This document shows positions 46,356 to 58,140 of a stretch of 64,000 nt of DNA, in pieces (position 1 is the stretch's first letter; the number at the start of each line of letters is the position of its first letter). A model generated the notes under the pieces. It was given only the letters and a program-made list of their open reading frames with translations. It did no database searches and was not told the origin of the DNA. Origin of the DNA: Neurospora crassa OR74A (Eukaryota > Ascomycota > Sordariomycetes > Sordariales > Sordariaceae); NCBI RefSeq assembly GCF_000182925.2, contig NC_026501.1, forward strand, positions 8,659,917 to 8,723,916. The letters are read 5' to 3'. Made by a program: the position numbers and the translations under genes.

Positions 46356-48741
46356 ATGGCGACCACGGCGCTTCACCAAAACGCCGCCGACCATATGGCT
46401 GGTAGGCTCGGGTCGGGCAACATGGAGCAGTACATGTAAGTAATCGCGTGTCCCCGAAGAAAAAAAAAAACACCAGAAGAACAGTTAGAGAAAGACGGCG
46501 AGTCTCGTCCAAAGCAACACCATGGCTAACCCTGTCTTGTTACCACTGTCTCCAGCGCCATCAACGCCGGGTGCTCCGCAATTATCGCCGCTATCGCAAA
46601 GACCGTCACCGCCATCCACGGCCTCATGCGCGAGGTCCGTGAATCGCGCGCCGACCTCGATCCCGTATCCAGCGAACTTCATTCCCTCAGCGGCATTCTC
46701 GAGATCCTCAAGGACGATGTCCCATCCTTTCCTGAACAGTTGGCGCAACGAACTCCCGAAGTACTCAGCTACTGCCTCACCATCATCAACGAACTGCAGG
46801 GATGCATCTCCATTCTAGACCGCGTGGGTCTCTCCAGGCAGGACAAGAAGTCGCGATGGATGGCCAGTAGGGGGCATATTGCCAAGTTGCGATGGACGTT
46901 GGAGGTGTACAAGGCCAGCATGGGACTGGCGGTGGATCTAGTTGCGTTGTAAGTGCGCTTCCGACTGTACGAAGCTTCGAACGCGAGGTTGAGCAGGGTT
47001 ACTAAGTACATGTGCACAAAAAAGAACTTCTAGCAAACAACAAAGCGAACAGCAAAGTCCGGGTAGGGGAACTTTCGTGGAGGCCACCTCTGTGGTATCT
47101 GATGGCAAGGACGAGTTAGCCGACGCACTAGGTCAGATCAGCCGTGTTGCTGCTCGACTCGAAGATGAAGCCCGCCACAACGGCGCTGTTGCAAAGCTCC
47201 AACATTATCTCGATGCGCTATACGGAAATGCTCTCGCCGCTGTCGACCGCGAGATGGACCATTTCGAAGGCCAGAGAAACAGTGCCCATTCGGCCTCGAC
47301 CGACAAGGCCCCTGATAGCGCTATCGATTTGGACGATGACGCCCACCCCTTTGTCCATGCCAAAACATCGGATGTCCCGATACCACAAACCTATATCAAC
47401 ATGACACAGGACGAATTTGACGAGATGTTGGATGAACTAAGAGAGATGCCGGTTCGACCTCCGACACCACCGCTAAGGTCACCGAGGCGATCTTCGTCGT
47501 CAGGTGCTTCCGTCACTCGCAGCGAATACAATTCTAGCACATCCGACTCTTGTACCAGCAACCCGTATCTTGACGGCACATTTCTGGATGTCGAACCCCG
47601 AAACCAAAACCCGCATCATCGAACCCAAAGTGAATCGGCGGCCGTCTCACCTCGTACAGTTCCGGTCAGTCACTTCCCGCAAATGAGCGGCGGTCTTTCA
47701 CCAGTCCGTACGTACGGTCAAGACCGCGATTCCCTCTTTGAGAACCCTCGCCCAGTGGTACCTGTTCCTCGACCGACCACATCCACTTCGAACCTCACGA
47801 ACTCTCCGAAACCCACCATGCTACGAAGAAGCAGCTCCCGAATTTCCTCAGCTTTGAAAGGCTTCAGCTTCAGCCGCCAACGCTCCCACTCGACGGCCAG
47901 CACCAGCTCCGCCAAATCATCCACCCCATCCTTGTCGCTAGCCTTCGGCTTAAGTAGCACCCCCTTTGCTACGCCTTTCACCATGGCCATGCCTCCCACC
48001 CCTCCCACTCCCACTTCCAAATCCCCAGCTCCCCAACCAGTCTCCAACAAACCTCCCTCCGGCGCCGTCTTCGGCGTCTCCCTCGCCGACTCCATGTCTG
48101 TAGCCAAGGGTCTCGCCGGCACCCGCCACGACAGCGGCGGCTCCTCCACGCGCGACTACCCCCTCTGCATCCTTCGCTGCGTCTACTTCATCCAAGACCA
48201 CGGGCTACGCGCCCCGCATATTTTCGCGCGAGAAGGCGACCCCAATCGCCTCCAGCGGCTCAAAACCATCTTCAGCTCACCCGAGAACGGATATGGCAAG
48301 TTTATGGATTGGAACCAATTCACGGTTTACGAAGCCGCCGACTTGATTCTTTTGTTCCTCTCGGAGCTTCCCCAACCTTTAGTCCCGGAATCGGTGGCAA
48401 AGCGGTGGATCTCCATGTCGCGGCAAGCAACCATGTCTGGGTCTTCGGCGACCCGGTTGGATAAGGGCATTGATTTCTGGGAGGAGGCATTGCAGGGCAT
48501 TAAGGGGCCACACAGGAGCTTGTTCAAGCTGCTGCTGAATTTGTGGGGTGATGTGGCGGGTAACGTGAACTGGAACGAGATGACGGCTGAGAGGTTGGCA
48601 GAGAAGATAATGCGTCCGCTGATGCACCTACCGCAGAAGAGGTATAGTACAGATTACACACTTGGATTGGCATTTGTAATGAGGAAGAGAAGCGAGTATA
48701 ATGCGGGGTTCAAGGGGGAGAGAAGTCCGGCTGCTTTTTGA
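46356..48741 (+). CDS. RhoGAP protein with STAND-type N-terminus, 726 aa
   Basis: Three exons (46356-46435, 46556-46948, 47034-48741). Residues about 28-155 form a helical domain (AIIAAIAKTVTAIHGLMREV, SELHSLSGILEIL, LSYCLTIINELQGCISIL) like the HeLo-like/fungal N-terminal domain of STAND proteins. Residues about 270-520 are Ser/Pro-rich and disordered. A RhoGAP domain follows (about 505-726; PQPLVPESVAKRW; HRSLFKLLLNLW; ERLAEKIMRPLM). RhoGAPs speed GTP hydrolysis by Rho/Cdc42/Rac. The arginine-finger motif, usually GIFRxxG, reads HIFAREG here: Ala556 lies where Arg is expected and Arg557 is next. The protein may use the shifted Arg or be non-catalytic. A role in polarity or the cell wall is inferred from the family. 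Confidence 0.9.
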
Positions 48742-50488
48742 AGCTGAATGGGACCAGCTATCAACTGGGTAGGACTTGATGGAAGTTGGAGGTGATGCCC
48801 GCTTTTTCTTGGTCAGGAAACATTTCTGATATGTTTTCTTTTTGATTTGTTGCATGTTTTCGTCCTGTCGCTCGTTTGGAGCTGAAATGATACCCCGGAG
48901 AGAATGTACCACTTAGTATGAAATATCAAAGAACACTTACTGAAAAGACCCAACTTGGGATTGCAGCCATTGCTCGTTGGTGCTCACGGTTGATGGAGAG
49001 GATCAGAGGGAGTAGGTTGGCTGATCAGGCTAACTAACGGTTCACTTACCGTGACCCACGGTTGAATACTACATCAGAATTCATGCCCCCCATTGCACCT
49101 TCCAGGATTATGATGTCTATATGTCTAGGTAACTACCTATCGGCTAACAGAACTGATTCCGTGATAAGATTCTGAGGTATCCCTTCCCCGTCTGACCTGC
49201 AACGGCCTTCTTTGACGCCAACTTGGTCACCACCAAAAGGAGCCTGGAACCAGCTCTATCTTATGTAGCGCTTGGAAACATTCATTCATTGCTTGACATT
49301 GGCAGCTACGTAGCTAGCGGGCTTCTACAGCAATTGCCTGTTTCGCTGAATCAACGCCATCATTGCCAACTTTCTGTGATTGCCCACATATACGTAGATT
49401 AGTACCGCATCTCATCTTATCAACCAGATCACTTATCGACCGGAGATTGACGTGCAGTACAGCGTAGAATATAAAACAAGGTGATGCACTTGATCGTGGC
49501 TGTGTACTGTGGGTTTATCATGTACAGACTTGGAAACCCTTGGAAAACCACCTCTCTTGAGTCACTCTCCGTTGTTCCGCTATCTGCCTCCTGGTTGCAC
49601 TTTCCTGATTCCTCCGCATGAAAATGTTAAGTGATATCCCGTATTGACTCGGGGCACTGGGTTTTAGGTTCCCTGGAAATCAAGCATAATCTGTACACTT
49701 GAGGCACCTCTAGTATTGCATATGCTCGATTTCTCTACCAAAACCCAAACCCTAAGGCATCTAACACATAGATTCTGCCAGTCAGAACTTGGAACCTAAA
49801 ACCCAGTGCCCCGAGTCAATACGGTAAGAAGGAGCGGACTGCCACCACCTGCCCGGGCATGTACAGATTTTTTTTTTCTTTTTCTTTTTATCTTGCATCG
49901 TCCGAGCTTCCATGCTGCACCATCTAATCTCTCCCAGGCACCATCGCCAATCCACCAAGATTACTGCTAAACTGTCAACGCGATGCTTCGAAAACTGGCC
50001 ATTTCCACCCATTGCCAACCCCTCGACTTTGCCAAGAGAGGATTGCATATTTCGAGCAAGCTACGGCAGTGTTGCTACTTGTGATGGCTTGTTTATGTTG
50101 GCGGCATCTCGCCTGTGGCGAGAAGGATGTCCAACTTGTCAGTTGGATGAGCGTCAGCGCAGCGCAGCGGACCTTATGAGAAACGCTGCTGCTCGCATGT
50201 CCGGCGAAATTAATTATTCAATCTTCTTTGCAGAACGGGCGTTGACCTTGCTGATGAGCTGTGGTCAGAGAGGCACCAGGTCTGCTTTTAGTTTTCTTTT
50301 GACGACTTCAAAAAGCCTGAGCCCCCCCATCCTTCGAGTCACTTTCAAACTCTTGATTCCTCGCGAATCCCAAGCAGACTGAAGTTGGCCATCTTTCTGA
50401 AAAGCATTCACTCCTTCAGCCCGCAACAATTAACAGTCATTGCGAGAAGACTTCCCAGCTCCAGCAAGCTTCCCGACAAATCGACATC
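48742..50488. other. Intergenic, 1.7 kb
   Basis: Contains the 186-bp inverted-repeat element at 49639-49824 and the promoter of the RBR gene. A 156-codon ORF at 49912-50382 lacks any recognisable feature and is not accepted. Confidence 0.55.
49639..49824. mobile_element. Small MITE-like element, perfect 34-bp TIRs
   Basis: The arms 49639-49672 and 49791-49824 are exact reverse complements over 34 bases (beginning CCGTATTGACTCGGGGCACT). The 118-bp middle has no coding potential. The size and structure are those of a MITE, and the perfect arms suggest a fairly recent insertion or maintained pairing. No clear target duplication is visible outside the arms. Confidence 0.6.
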
Positions 50489-53094
50489 ATGGACGGAATA
50501 AACTCATCAAGAAGGTCCGGACAAGGTTCCTCGGAGAGCTTCTCATCAACAGTCACCGAAAACATTTCCAAAGACTACATGAGCGTAAGTCTTGCGAAAA
50601 CGCATACCCTCGCTTGTCTTGAGATTATGGTTCTTCAGGCGAGCAAAGCTAACAAATTTTGTCCTTGATATAGGGTTCACCCACTATGGAAAACCGCCAG
50701 ATATCAGGAGTTGGCGTCACCTTCGGTCCTGGCATGGAGGTCTACGAGGTCAAGCCAGAGATAGCTCACCTCCCTTACTACGAAGCAGAGTCCAAGAGGG
50801 TCAATGTGTACTGGGGTAGACAATTCCTCAAGTACACCATCAAAATGAACCATGATCCGTCAAGTCTCCTCGCGATCCATACTCTGTTTCTGTCTGGGGA
50901 GATCAAGGTCCGCGGCAAGCTGGTCACCACCCAGTATTCTTCTTCCGGTCCTGGCTCCGGGACACTCGAGCTCTTGGAGCTTCCTCCAGATGTATTTTTG
51001 GACGAGATCACGAGGCAAATTCCTCCGGAGCTTTTGAAGGATGCGCAGTGGACTACGAAACAGCCAAAGTTCTTAGACAGCTATGCTCTGACAGCTGTAC
51101 TTTTGCAATTTTCGAAGTTTGGTCCTCTCAAAGAGCAAGAAGTTGAGACTTTGCCGACCATGATGAGAGTGTCGACCTTGTTTCAGAACGAGAATGACGC
51201 CAGGAGAGCTGTCGAGGTTCTCAATCAGTCAACACTGCCGTTAGACCCGCAGCAAATGCTAATGGCTAGACTGGAGTATGAAATGATGTTCAAGGGTCCA
51301 GAGAAATGGGTTCAGAACACTCTTAAACAGCTTCTGAGTAAGGCTTCCTTTGCCAGAAACACTCACCAGATGAAGCTTGTCGTCCATTCACTCGACGATG
51401 AACCACACTTCAGCCTCAGCGGAGAGAGCTGTGAAGTTCTCGTCGAGGCGATGGAGGTGGTACGCCAGCTCCCCGTCTACGATCAAATCCACGAGGACAG
51501 GTTAAACCCCGGGGGCTTTATCGCAGCAGACGAGTGCTGTGTGATATGTGGTGATACGGCAGAGTCACCCGTAATCACTCAGTGCAAACATGTCTACTGT
51601 GGTAATTGCTTCCACAACCTCTGCTCGAGCACCTTTTCGGTAGGGAGCTGGCGCAATCGGGTCGTCTGTCAGGCGCCCAAACCATCGGGTACCTCCACAG
51701 TACTCGACAACTCCATTTGTGGCCGCACTCTTGGCCTTCCAGAGATCCAGACAATGGTCAAAACCAATACCTTTGAACGTCTCCTCACTGCCTCGTTCAA
51801 ATCGTACGTCCAGGGCCGTCCACACAGATTGCAGAATTGTCCCACCACCGACTGCGACTACGTCTACGTCGTCCCTGAACCCAACGACAATCTCGTCACA
51901 GCACCACACATCACCTGTCCCCATTGCCTCGTCGACATCTGCACACGCTGCCAGAAAGGCCACGCAGCCAGAGGCATGACCTGCCTCGAGTTCCAAGACC
52001 ATCTAGCGCATGGGGAACACTCGATGGCCCTCGCCAAAGCAGAGCAGGGCATTCAAGACTGTCCGAAATGCACGATCCTCCTTGTTAAAGTCCACGGGTG
52101 TAACCACGTCACTTGTCCGGCATGCCACACCCACATGTGCTGGTTATGCTTGGAGATGTTTGAAGGGGAAGCTGCCCCAGAGCGCGTGTATGACCATTTG
52201 GTTGTGGTGCATGGAGGGATCTTTGATGAGGGTGATGACGATGAATATGTGGATTATCTCGGTGATGATGATGAAGATGATGATGAAGATGAGGATCTCG
52301 ATGATGATGGCGACGGCGGCGACGACGACGACAACGTCGACTGGGAGCAAGAACATGGGTTTGGGGGTGAAGAAGCTGCTCTCGTGCTGGTTCATCTTAT
52401 AAGACGTCTTCTTCGTTTGCTCGGACAGCTTCAAGCTGAAGGGCAGCGCAGAAACATGGGGGACGCTGCTGATCCGAATTTGATCGAGGAGGGCCAGGGT
52501 GAACAAGCCGATACTGGACAAGAGGACAACCGGGACAACGACGAAGATGCGAATGTGGACGGAGATAACGCCGCTAACCAGGAGGACATTGAGGTTGAAG
52601 ACGAACAAGTTGCTCTTCGGGCCCAGGGAGCTCCAGAAGCAATAGATCAAGACGTATGGTTGTTCCCGCAGATAATTTTGCTAGAACGTGAGCCATTTGA
52701 GGAACCACGAGTGCAACCTAATCAGCAGGAGAGAAGAGATTGGGAAGAGATAGTGCAACCTCCACCACAACAGAGGATGGATTGGGAGGAGATCGATGTC
52801 ATTGCCCCTGACATTGTCTACAACTTTGACTTTTTCATTTGGCTTCTCTTCTTTATAGTCGGACTCTTGTGGAATTTCATACGGAAATTGGCCTTGTTTG
52901 CTTTATCTTTGTACGTATTAGTCATTTGGACAATCTTTTCTCTTGCGGTGATGGCGGTCGCTGGGCTCGTTCCTTTCTTGTTGCGCGTGGTTTTTGCGGT
53001 TTTCGTGGTAATGCCCTTAGTGGCGTTGGGCGCGATTCCTGTATTGATATCTACAGTGCAACTTGATGAGGTAGATCTGTTGGATCTAGAGTAG
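50489..53094 (+). CDS. Membrane-anchored RBR E3 ubiquitin ligase, 838 aa
   Basis: Two exons (50489-50584, 50674-53094). Residues about 40-240 form an alpha/beta region that resembles RRM-type folds. Then RING1 (about 320-386, CCVICGD, CKHVYCGNC), in-between-RING (421-469, NCPTTDCDY, CPHC, CTRC) and RING2 (495-524, CPKC...GCNHVTC...CWLC), where Cys508 of GCNHVTC is the catalytic thioester Cys. A very acidic Asp/Glu stretch (about 555-585) and Gln/Asp-rich linkers follow. The last 80 residues hold three or so hydrophobic helices starting FDFFIWLLFFIVGLLW, so the ligase is likely anchored in a membrane (ER or Golgi). RBR ligases pass ubiquitin from E2 through this Cys. The substrate is unknown. 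Confidence 0.92.
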
Positions 53095-53219
53095 GTACCT
53101 AGGATGGAATTCATAGATTTTCGAATCTTGATTCGAGTCTACCGGTTTGCGAGAGGATTCCAGTCAGGTTAGTAATGTTCAAGCTATAGATGCATTTAAA
53201 AAGCAAAAGAAATAACTAA

Positions 53220-53320
53220 GCCCGATTAGCTCAGCTGGTTAGAGCGTCGTACTAATATCTGGTGTTCTTCCTGATATCAAGTCCATGCGAAGGTCAACAG
53301 TTCAATCCTGTTATTGGGCA
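53220..53320 (+). tRNA. tRNA-Ile(AAT) with intron
   Basis: The mature sequence is identical to the inverse copy at 16985-17084. Anticodon AAT is at 53254-53256, with a 27-nt intron (53258-53284) after base 37. The intron differs from the other copy near its middle (TGTTCTTCC against TTTCTACC). A long T-run follows at about 53336. Confidence 0.95.
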
Positions 53321-54458
53321 TTTCACTTTTTGAGTTTTTTTTTTCTTTCTTGTCTCCTTTTTATTTTACTTTACAGTAACCCGTTTGTTTCTTTTCTCTT
53401 TTTGTTTCTTTGTTTTTCTTAGTACTAATGCGAACCCGATTGTCTTATCTCACTCTGTTGTACCTAGTCAAGAAGTAAGTAAGTGTTCCTTTTGGTTGGT
53501 CGATTGGTGGGTTCATGTCGCCGCCGAACTTGTAGATAAATTAGTAGTTCTGTGCCCTAAAGCCCGTAGCGCCCGGACGTCCAATGCTGCGGGGGTGGGG
53601 GGATTTTACAGTGGAGGGTCTCCACTTATGTTTGGTGTACTCGTGCTCCGCCCCCACTTATTTTGGACTCGCCAAACTCGCACCCACCTAAGTGGGTGCT
53701 CACCGGCGGTACGGCCAACCCAGCAAAACGGCCACCATAGTCAAGCACCAAGATGATAAAAGCTTATAACTCAATACAATAACCAATTGAGATAGGAAAA
53801 ATGTTATGAGCATAATAAGGGAAGTTTACTGTATATAGGGAGCCTTTTTCTACTTAGAATTTTTGCTATATTGGAAAAATCATGTTTTGGCCCATGAACC
53901 AAGCTCGAGATTGCACCTCTAACCCTAACCTGGCCGTTTTGCTGGGTTGGCCGTACCGCCGGTGAGCACCCACTTAGGTGGGTGCGAGTTTGGCGAGTCC
54001 AAAATAAGTGGGGGCGGAGCACGAGTACTACCTAAGTTGTGGCTTCTTTTTTTCGAGATATTTGGGTCGCTGGACACTTGATTGTTATGTGAAGGATGAC
54101 GGAGGTAGTTGAACGAAATGTTTATTTTGATAAAGAAGAAGATTTCAATATTCAAAGAAATGTACTGCTGATGAAGTAGGTAGGAGATGAACTTCTCAAA
54201 ATGTAATCGGAAAAGGTGCGAAAGTGTGAGGGAATGATGCCCGGATTGATAGTGGTGGCTAACCGCCTAACCGCCTAAGCGTCGCTAACGGCCAGGCCTG
54301 TTTGCGCTGTAAACGCAGAGCGACACCACGGAACATCGCCTCTTTCTTGTCGAAACTGGATTCCTTTCTTTTTCCTACCTTGTTTCATGATACCTTGATT
54401 ACCCCCTTTCCACCCTTTTCTATCTTCTTCTTGAACTGAAATGATCAAAGCAGAGATC
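53321..54458. other. Intergenic with a MITE
   Basis: Downstream of tRNA-Ile and downstream of the minus-strand SNF2 gene. Besides the MITE at 53640-54025 I see no gene. Confidence 0.6.
53640..54025. mobile_element. 386-bp MITE flanked by TA
   Basis: The terminal inverted repeats span 53640-53734 and 53931-54025 (about 95 bases each, nearly identical, starting CTCGTGCTCCGCCCCCACTT). Both ends are flanked by TA (53638-53639 and 54026-54027), the target duplication of Tc1/mariner/pogo-type elements. Each arm contains a further palindrome, CACCCACCTAAGTGGGTG. The 196-bp AT-rich middle has no coding potential, so it must rely on a transposase elsewhere. The near identity of the arms suggests it is not old or has escaped repeat-induced mutation because of its small size. 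Confidence 0.8.
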
Positions 54459-57400
54459 TCAGATGCTAAACTGTTCGTTAGCACACCAGTCGTATGCAAA
54501 TCACAGGGGACAGCATTCTATACGAAACTCACCTGAAGAGATCCCACATCCTCCTCCTCCCCTTCGCCTTGGCCATGAGGTGCTAGCAGTACCGTGACCA
54601 GTTTCCTTTTCTTTTCTTGCACTTCCATTACCCTCTTTGTAGTTGGTGTTGATCTTGTCAGTTTGATAGCTGGATCGTGTATTTTGAATGGTGTGGGTAT
54701 ATGCAAAAGACTCACCTCCTCGAACGAGTCCCTGATGAAGAACCGAGCAGTGGTGACTTCCCGTGTTTGACCCATTCTGTGAATTCGCGCCAAGGCTTGA
54801 TCTTCAAGAGTTGGATTCCTGATATCTCATGGTCAGCTCAGGGTTTTTTGTACCTATCAAATGGTAAGGGTCAATTAAGGATTGGGTACTTACCAGTGTG
54901 GTTCCATGAGGAAGGCATACGAGGCGACAGTTAGTGTAAGTCTGGTTGATGGGTTGGGGAGTTAGCAATAAGACCAGCTCATTGAGAGAGCACATTCGGT
55001 GTTGTGATCTTACCCAACGGCTCCGCAAGAAAGTGTCAGCAGCAGGACCCTGCAGGTTGGATCATGTCGGAACCTGTTGATGACATTTGGTCGCTCTTTT
55101 TGAGGAATTTTGCCGTCGAAGCGGAGACATGGTATATCTTCCGTCTTGAGTCCGGCTTCGATAACATCGAGAGTGGTCCTCCAGGTTGAGAATACGACAC
55201 TAATGGTGCGGTTAGTCTCATCTTCTTAGAATCAGCGGCTTACTGGTATACCTTTTGGTGTCGCAGGCTAGGTTTTTGAGCTGCAAAATCAGCGACTTGA
55301 TCTTTGAGGGCATCTCATGCGGTGACATCAAGTCTCTTCCTTCGAATTCGATAGCGGCAGGCTCCGGCGCTTCCTTGGCAGTGATGGCACTGATGGACAC
55401 TGGGGCGAACGGGCATACTGGAGTGTGATCGCAAACGGGCGGTGCGCCTCCACGTCTGAAAACACATTCCGGACACACAAACTTCATACATTGCGACAAG
55501 AGCGCCTGTTGCAATCCCTGTACCTCTGGAGTATCGCCTAGAAGACTGAAGGCCACATCAAGTGACGCTTTGCAATCCTTACAACGCACGGGGTTCATTT
55601 CCAGCTGAAGGTCGAGTGCTCGTTGGGCCATCGCATTATTCCACGTGGTATCGGCGGATGGATCTTGGGCTGTGAAGTCGTGGCGTGAGCGGTAGTATAA
55701 TCCAAGATTGCATACCATTCGCATCCCCTCAATCTGCTGGAGAACATTGACATACGAGGGCAGTCGTACGGTGTCAGCATTGTTTGCGTACAAGAACTCA
55801 TCGAGGCGCTCAATGGTTCTGGTGCGGATGTCTTGATACAGCTCTCGCTCAGCCGGGTAAAATTCCACCGGGCACAGAAGATCGCGCCTTTCCGGGAGCT
55901 GGATGGTGGTGCTAGGTCGCCTCAAAATCAAGCAACCCGCTAAGCGCTTCAGGCGCTTTAGTGCCTCATTGGCTTGCCCGTTCTTCCAAAGATTCGTGAA
56001 ATCAGCGTCAAAGCACCTCTTGTCGCTGTATGGATAAATCCTCAAGAACTTTAGCAAAGTCGCTAGATCAGAGAGCTTGTTCTGGATGGGCGTTCCCGTG
56101 ACAGCCCAACGAGAATCCCCATCGAGTGAACAAATAGCATGTGCCATTTGAGAATTGTGGTTTCGGATGATATGAGCTTGAGGCATAATATCTTAGTCAG
56201 TGAATTCTTGTTCAAGCTAACCTTCCACAAACAACATGGCTCACTAAACATACCTTCGTCCAAGATGATTCTTCGCCAACGCCTGGAGAAGATGCCAGAA
56301 CGAGCAGATTCACCCGCATTCCTCCACTCGGCTGAAACGGTATGATATGTTGTAAGGATAATGGTGGGTTGATGAGCGTCGTTCGTTGTGATAAGCCTGT
56401 CGTTTCCGTGATGTCGGCACCATGAGAAAGCTCCGGGTTCAACGTGCCTATTGGGCGTGTATGAGTGAGCTGGGATTGCCTGATGTCGTCATGATAAGGA
56501 GTAAACTTACTCTGTCAACTGCTCTTCCCATGTACCTAACACTATTGGGTGGTTGATTAGCACTCCCAATCACAACTGCCCCTATTTTGGTAAACATACG
56601 TGGTGGTGGAACAATGACCAGTGTCTGGCCGACCGACGCGAATTCGTTGTTCCCTCGGCGAGCAAGCGATACCCACATCAAATCACTCGCCGTCAGAGCA
56701 ATCATTGTTAGCGTTTTTCCCAGACCCATCGGATCAGCAATAATACCGCCCTGGAAGTTCTCTGGCTGTTCTTTTTGATGCGAATCGGATATTCGATTCA
56801 CGAAGCTTCTATAAATTCACTCGGTTCAGATACTGTTTCTGTTCAGCAAGGATGCAACAGGTACTCACCCATCTCCGACTCGATGCTCCACATACTCCCA
56901 GACATCTGGATGCTTGCCGTTGAATGCCCATCCCTCTTCTCTTCTTTGCATGAATGTTAAAGCCTGTTTCTGATGCCTGTAACCAACGGGTGTCAGAAGG
57001 GTTAGTTTCAGAATGTTAATGAGATGTTGACTTTACCTTGCCAATTTTGTTCGAATTGCTCGAGGTTGGTCTGCTTCCGGAAGGTCTTGGGCAGATGTTA
57101 TGGCGTCCAAGAGCTCCGGGGTTGGTACAGTATTAGTGAGCTCAACTAGTTGCGTCATTGGTTTTCCCAGATCTGATGTCCAAATGCATTTTTCCAGGTC
57201 TGCTGATGAGAGTCGATGGGGATTGCAGTAGCGGACAAGTCTATCACAGTGCAGTGGATCCTGCAAATAGACGTTGTGCTCTTGGAAGAAGCTCCCAATC
57301 TCCTCAAACAAATCAAGAGGACCATAAATAGTGATGGACAGTGTGCAGTCGAGTGCTTTCTCGAATTGCTTAAAAGCCTTGTGGTGCGCAGCTGAAGAGG

Positions 57401-58140
57401 GGTGATATGGGTCTTTGGAACAGATCACACTAAGCTCAATGCCGGATTCCTCGAGCAAAGCATCCGTGAACACTGTCCAGTCGCCGGTGTTGTTCTTGGT
57501 AGTGCCTTGAACAATTGTCCCGGAAAAATCCTGGGCACCAGCCTTTCCAGAAAATCGGAATGATGAATCGAGACTGACTCGAAGGTACGAGGATGGCGTG
57601 ACATTGCCCCAAGGTAAATTTCGGTCAAGTCTTGCGGGTATGCCAGAAAGCTTTCAAACTGTTGTCAGTATCGAAGTCAACGGTGGATTTGTTTGCACAG
57701 AGACCGACCTCGCCAAAACAAACTACCTCTTGGATTGGCTTGACCGGGTCATGGTGCCTAGCCTTGGAGTCTTGAGAATATTCACTGGTAGAACCTTCAC
57801 ACAAGACCTCCGACAAGAATGACGGTGTGAATAACGGTCTCGAGGTTGGTAGAGTCGCTGGGACTGGAAGGCAAGTTGGTGTAAATGTGGCGATCGGTGT
57901 GAACGGCGAATATGACCATGATCCTACCAAAGCGGGGGAATTCAGAGCAGCCGACGGGCTGGGAAACGAGTTTTCGCGGTCTTCCAGTGCAGGAACTACC
58001 ACAGGGGCAGTTAGCATTGGATAATGTGGCCAACCATCGCTGTAGTGATACGCATATCCAACGCTGGCACTCTCCCCAGATTCATTGCTTTCCAGTCGCC
58101 TGCGCTTCGGGTTGCTTCGGCCTGACGGTAGCATTGTCAA
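54459..58140 (-). CDS. SNF2-family DNA-dependent ATPase, about 985 aa
   Basis: Twelve exons by my model: 58140-57709, 57650-57037, 56976-56869, 56808-56600, 56535-56511, 56447-56254, 56176-55252, 55199-55014, 54941-54894, 54818-54716, 54634-54533, 54470-54459; all join in phase. The N-terminus has a nuclear localisation signal (NPKRRRLE). Helicase motif I is DPMGLGKT (410-417), motif Ia PPPRTWEEQL, motif II DEAH (526-529), motif III SRWAVTGTPIQNKLSDL; the C-lobe has VVFSTWRTTLD and ARIHRMGQTREV. A Cys-rich insert between the lobes (VRCKDCKASL, FVCPECVF) resembles a degenerate RING/zinc site as in the Rad5/HLTF group. It would remodel DNA-protein complexes using ATP. The first intron and the last exon are the least certain. 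Confidence 0.88.

Noticed and set aside
49912-50382. 156-codon ORF upstream of the RBR gene
   Set aside because: Random composition, no domain, and overlapping the likely promoter.
53920-53930. Telomere-like TAACCCTAACC inside the MITE
   Set aside because: Only two incomplete units; too short to call an interstitial telomere.
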